Shown one piece after another: positions 8,573 through 11,604 of a DNA stretch of 11,604 bases (the stretch's first letter is position 1; each line of letters begins with the position of its first letter). Position numbers and translations under genes: made by a program. The DNA is from Phoronis ovalis (lineage: Eukaryota; Phoronida; Phoronidae). Location: assembly GCA_028565635.1 (NCBI GenBank), contig JAOXYB010051901.1, forward strand, positions 1 to 11,604. The letters run 5' to 3'. Under the pieces are notes generated by a model. The model worked only from the letters and a program-made list of their open reading frames with translations. It was not told the origin of the DNA and ran no database searches.

Positions 8573-9889
8573 GTAAGTACAATTCTGTTTTAATTTTCTT
8601 GTGAAATTTGAACTGGTTTGCCATACAACCGCAATCAAAGTTGTTAGTCTGCTTAAGCCTGAATTTCTTGAGTACTCAATCTTAAAAAATACAACTCATT
8701 TGTTGGTAGGCATATCATAGAGATATTGCATAATGAAAAGCATAAGAAAGTGAAACACTTAAGTGAAGTTCTTTAAAACAAATGTTATTACAAGTTGTGC
8801 TTTTTAGCAGAATATGTATTATACATGTGTTTCTTGATATATCATTTAATACAAATCACTTCTTTTTTGCACATAATTAAGTATAACCTGTACCAAATTA
8901 GAAAACTAAATGAGAACTTAATGAGTTTATTAGGTAACTGTTGAGGTGTGTTTTGCATCTATAAAAAAAATCTAGTTTTAATTTGAAACTGACAAAATTA
9001 CAAGTGAATTTATGAAATTACAATGTACTTTAAAATTATCTGTCTACAAAAACTTATTTTCAATTGCTGTATTAATTGGCTCAGTATCTAAATCAATAAG
9101 TACAACAATCAGGTATCTTTTATCAATATTTGTATTATGTGCAGTATATTAAATGTTTACTCTTACCAGGTACAAAGAGTATGGGTCAGCTGGCACAAAC
9201 CACATTGTTTTCAATAAATCTGAAATAATAAAATTAAAAATTGTGGTGATACAGTTGTTATCTTTGTCAAGTTCCCACAAATATGTGTTACTTTGTTAAA
9301 AATTGTTTTTTACAATGTGTGAATTGTGTCTTTATAAATTTAATATTTCATTAAGGTTTCTTTGACAAAGCCGTGATCTTAACTTTGTCCTTAGGGATAT
9401 CAATAAAAACTGTTTATGGGCAAGAGATTCGAGGGGAGCTGGGACAAAGTTTAGTCAAATGCAGTAATACAACCTTGTTCGTAAACAGGTTACTAAACCC
9501 TGGAATCTCCTACAGTGTTACTATATAGCTTATTACTACATGGGTTGGATCCCTAGAAAAAATGAGTTTCCAAGTGCATGCCTCTAAGGGTCACTTAATA
9601 GGTCAAGCTATTTCTCTAGTACATTTAAACACCTTTGATTATTGATAAACTAGAAAGTAGTAGTCTTGGAAAACACATATTAACACATGGGACATCTGCG
9701 CAATGTAGCTTCATTTTAATATTTCATAGTATTTTATATCACAAACTGTTTCCGATGTCGCTCAAAAGACACCCCTGCGAATATACCACATGTTCTTGAA
9801 CTCATTTGCCTGATACTGGAAAAAAGTTTCAGGATGATTTAAGCTCCTCTTATCAGATATTCTTGCACCTATGCATTATGTTATTTCAG
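8573..9889 (+). other. 1.3 kb intron of the RhoGEF gene
   Basis: The intron runs from GTAAGT to TTATTTCAG. It is AT-rich and holds no exon or element I can support. A 60-codon open frame from 9806 runs across the acceptor into the next exon; only its part after 9890 is coding. Confidence 0.8.
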
Positions 9890-9984
9890 AAAAGTAAACT
9901 TCTTCAAAGAAGACGGTCTGCTCCAAGTGCTGTGTTATTGAAATCATTAGGAGGGAGCAGTCGGACAAAAATTGGTGCTGCAGG
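9890..9984 (+). CDS. ARHGAP20-like: RhoGEF/ARHGAP20-like exon: basic RRRSAPS linker
   Basis: Thirty-one codons plus two bases (donor GTAGGT at 9985, phase 2) begin KSKLLQRRRSAPSAVLLKSL and continue with a Ser/Gly-rich tail. Human ARHGAP20, as I remember it, carries a very similar ERRRSAPS segment followed by a short hydrophobic helix at the same place before its PH domain. This is the strongest clue to the family. RRRSAP (9908-9925) also fits a basophilic kinase site and a mode I-like 14-3-3 site (R-x-x-S-x-P), so the linker may be a phosphorylation switch between DH and PH; that is inference. The acceptor TTATTTCAG is good and the incoming phase matches the previous exon. An alternative identity is another DH-PH-RA protein such as the insect GEFmeso type, which I cannot test here. 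Confidence 0.85.
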
Positions 9985-10194
9985 GTAGGTGAAACTTCTT
10001 GAAGCGGTCTTTTTTTATGAATTAAATAAAACTATGCATAGCCTTAAATGTGGTTTATGGCAGAGGGTGATTGACGATGATAAATTGATGACACTATAAA
10101 ATATGTAAGGAAACACTTGGTATAATATCTTAACCTGCTAAAATAACAACAACATCTTTTCAATTTATTTACTATAAAAATATTTTTGTTTTAG
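9985..10194 (+). other. Short 210 bp intron of the RhoGEF gene
   Basis: It starts with GTAGGT and ends with a T-rich acceptor (TATTTTTGTTTTAG), and it splits a Gly codon (GG then A). It is the only short intron in the window. Confidence 0.85.
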
Positions 10195-10291
10195 AATTGT
10201 TGTAGACAGTAGTTCAGGTAGCTCACAATTACGGGGAAACAATGCACTAAACAGACTGTATGTTATGGAAGGACCAGTGCAATTAACAGCG
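10195..10291 (+). CDS. ARHGAP20-like: RhoGEF/ARHGAP20-like exon: start of the PH domain
   Basis: One base completes the split Gly codon, then 32 codons follow to donor GTAAGC (10292), phase 0. The first half (VVDSSSGSSQLRGNN) is a flexible Ser/Gly/Asn linker. The second half (NRLYVMEGPVQLTA) is the first strand of a PH domain, matching the family pattern 'R-x-h-h-h-x-G-x-V-x-L'. It flows directly into GLQTQGRYLF of the next exon. PH domains after a DH domain usually help position the GTPase or bind phosphoinositides. The basic residues that would bind lipid headgroups lie partly outside the window, so lipid binding cannot be judged. Splice sites and phase on both sides agree with the neighbours. 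Confidence 0.9.
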
Positions 10292-11420
10292 GTAAGCACA
10301 TTTTATTGCTTAGTATTATTCATGCTTCTGTAACAAGTTCTTTTTTGTATGCCACTGACTTGTATAAAGCTTGTTACAAATTTTGAGGTTAATCACAACA
10401 TGTGAGATTTTGTAACAAAATTCTAGTTTTAGTCACGACTTTTGGTGTAAACTTAATGCAAATTATTGTTAAGTCACGTTTTTTCTAAATTTTATAACAA
10501 GCTCTTAAGTTAAATCTATTGTATTTGATCAGTGCATTTGGTTCAGTATTTGCAAAGCAAAACATTTTATTTAAAAATTTGGGAATGAAACAGCATAATT
10601 TCTTGCTCAATTTATATAAAAACTGTCAGAAACAAAACACAAATATAATGTGGGTTACCACCAAGTACCTGTTATAGTCCATCTCTTTTCATCCTGAAAA
10701 TGGAAAACAATGAAACAATTATGGCATTAAAAAAATCTGAAAGTGACAGTTGGAGCAAATAAATCAGTTGTTTGTGAGTGTCTGTACAAGTTTTTATTTC
10801 TGTGGCGACAAGTTTCCTGGAGAAATACTGTAATTATCTTAATATGCAAATTATAACTTTAAAAAATTTGAAAAAATATATGTAAAAGTTGTATAGCAGT
10901 TGCTATTTTAGTACGTTGAAGTAATTTAATTAAATGTTCTATTTAAAAAATTTAAATACGTATAAACTCTGACTCCAAGTAATACTGAAACTCTTATATT
11001 AAAAAGTTATCACTCTCGTGCTTCATAAAATTTACTAAAGGAGATGGACCTACTTTCCCTTTAGAAAATTATTAATATAATATAACTGACATGTTTAATA
11101 AGTCCGAAAAAAGATAGTTAAAATTAGTGTTAAGTCATGCTTTGCAGTTATTGTCTCATACTTGACCCCCTGCAAACCACAAATATGTTACAGAATTAAG
11201 AAGTGTGCCCTGTCATCAGCTTTCATGAAGTAAACAAAACTTGTAGATACATCCTTTTTGTCATTTTTTGATATATTTCCAATTAACCTACAATAACAAA
11301 TGATACTTAAAAAGGTATATAAAATATAACCTATTTCTTTAATGGCTTGGCAACATTATTGCCTTCCTCAGTAGAAGTGTGATGAAAATGTACTGATAAC
11401 AGATTCTTGTTTCCTTGTAG
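10292..11420 (+). other. 1.1 kb intron of the RhoGEF gene
   Basis: The intron runs from GTAAGC to TTTCCTTGTAG. It contains a loose inverted repeat: an AGCTTGTTACAAA-like arm near 10368 and its inverse near 10486-10501, about 100 bases apart. Otherwise it is AT-rich with nothing supported. Confidence 0.8.
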
Positions 11421-11485
11421 GGTTTACAGACACAAGGCAGATACTTGTTCTTGTTTAATGATGTTTTATTAATAGCCAAACAGAA
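11421..11485 (+). CDS. ARHGAP20-like: RhoGEF/ARHGAP20-like exon: PH domain strands 2-3
   Basis: Twenty-one codons plus two bases (phase 2 donor GTGAGT at 11486) read GLQTQGRYLFLFNDVLLIAK and then Gln. 'R-x-L-F-L-F-N-D-h-L-h-h-A-K' is the hallmark of PH domains in DH-PH and ARHGAP20-type proteins. The human ARHGAP20 PH domain, from memory, reads very similarly at GLQ-x-Q-x-R-x-LFLFND. The acceptor TTTCCTTGTAG is excellent. The rest of the PH domain, and any RA or RhoGAP domain, must lie to the right of the window. Strong for PH identity; good but not certain for the ARHGAP20-like family. Confidence 0.93.
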
Positions 11486-11604
11486 GTGAGTATGAATACA
11501 GCCGCTTTCATACCTGCCAGACATCCCGGGGGGGGTACTCAAGGTTTTTTGACTACGGGGATGTGCCGCGGAACCCAATCCAAAATGTTAGCTTGTGGTA
11601 GCAA
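11486..11604 (+). other. Start of the next intron (cut by window edge)
   Basis: It begins with the GTGAGT donor after the PH exon and soon enters the GC-rich repeat at 11525. No further exon is visible. Confidence 0.8.
11525..11604. mobile_element. Second copy of the GC-rich 'GGGGGTACTC' repeat, truncated by the window
   Basis: The sequence CCCGGGGGGGGTACTC (11525-11540) is followed by ACGGGGATGTGCCGCGGAACC. This order matches the left end of the element at 3096: a G-run with TA-TC, a short spacer, then GGGATGTGC-GC. The orientation is the same as that copy. Only the left end is visible. The GC content is far above the surrounding intron. Confidence 0.6.

Noticed and set aside
11339-11578. 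Minus-strand open frame of 79 codons
   Set aside because: It runs across the PH exon in antisense and through the GC-rich repeat, so it is a shadow of those features.

Overview
This window is AT-rich eukaryotic DNA and almost certainly comes from an invertebrate animal genome. Long non-coding stretches are broken by short exons with GT..AG borders, and there are no bacterial-type genes. One spliced gene on the + strand explains all the confident coding sequence. Two copies of a GC-rich repeat resemble dispersed elements I associate with marine invertebrate genomes. The phylum cannot be read from the window.

The main gene is read from five well-supported exons: 2493-2603, 8456-8572, 9890-9984, 10195-10291 and 11421-11485. 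A sixth candidate, 1-30, sits at the left edge. Intron phases between the five exons are mutually consistent (0, 0, 2, 0, and an outgoing phase 2). Joined, they read as the end of a Dbl-homology (DH, RhoGEF) domain, a charged helical linker, a basic RRRSAPS linker, and the first strands of a pleckstrin-homology (PH) domain. The RRRSAPS linker and the PH start resemble vertebrate ARHGAP20 as I remember it. Human ARHGAP20 lacks a DH domain, so the likely product is a DH-PH protein of the ARHGAP20-like group. If RA and RhoGAP domains follow to the right of the window, it could act as both exchange factor and GTPase activator for Rho-family proteins. Both ends of the gene lie outside the window.

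Layout: 1-30 is a possible DH exon, and 31-2492 is an intron with a near-perfect RFX-type X-box palindrome near position 150. 2493-2603 is the DH end, whose last 16 bases and splice donor are tandemly duplicated in the next 103 bases. 2604-8455 is a 5.9 kb intron holding a terminal-inverted-repeat element (about 3096-3380), a candidate small two-exon gene or alternative first exon (4400-4492 and 4789-4887), and several hairpins. 8456-11485 carries the linker and PH exons, with introns of about 1.3, 0.2 and 1.1 kb. 11525-11604 is a second, truncated copy of the GC-rich repeat.

The observations most worth a second look are the DH domain in an ARHGAP20-like protein, the duplicated splice donor, the intronic X-box, and the candidate nested gene or alternative start that would give a DH-less isoform.
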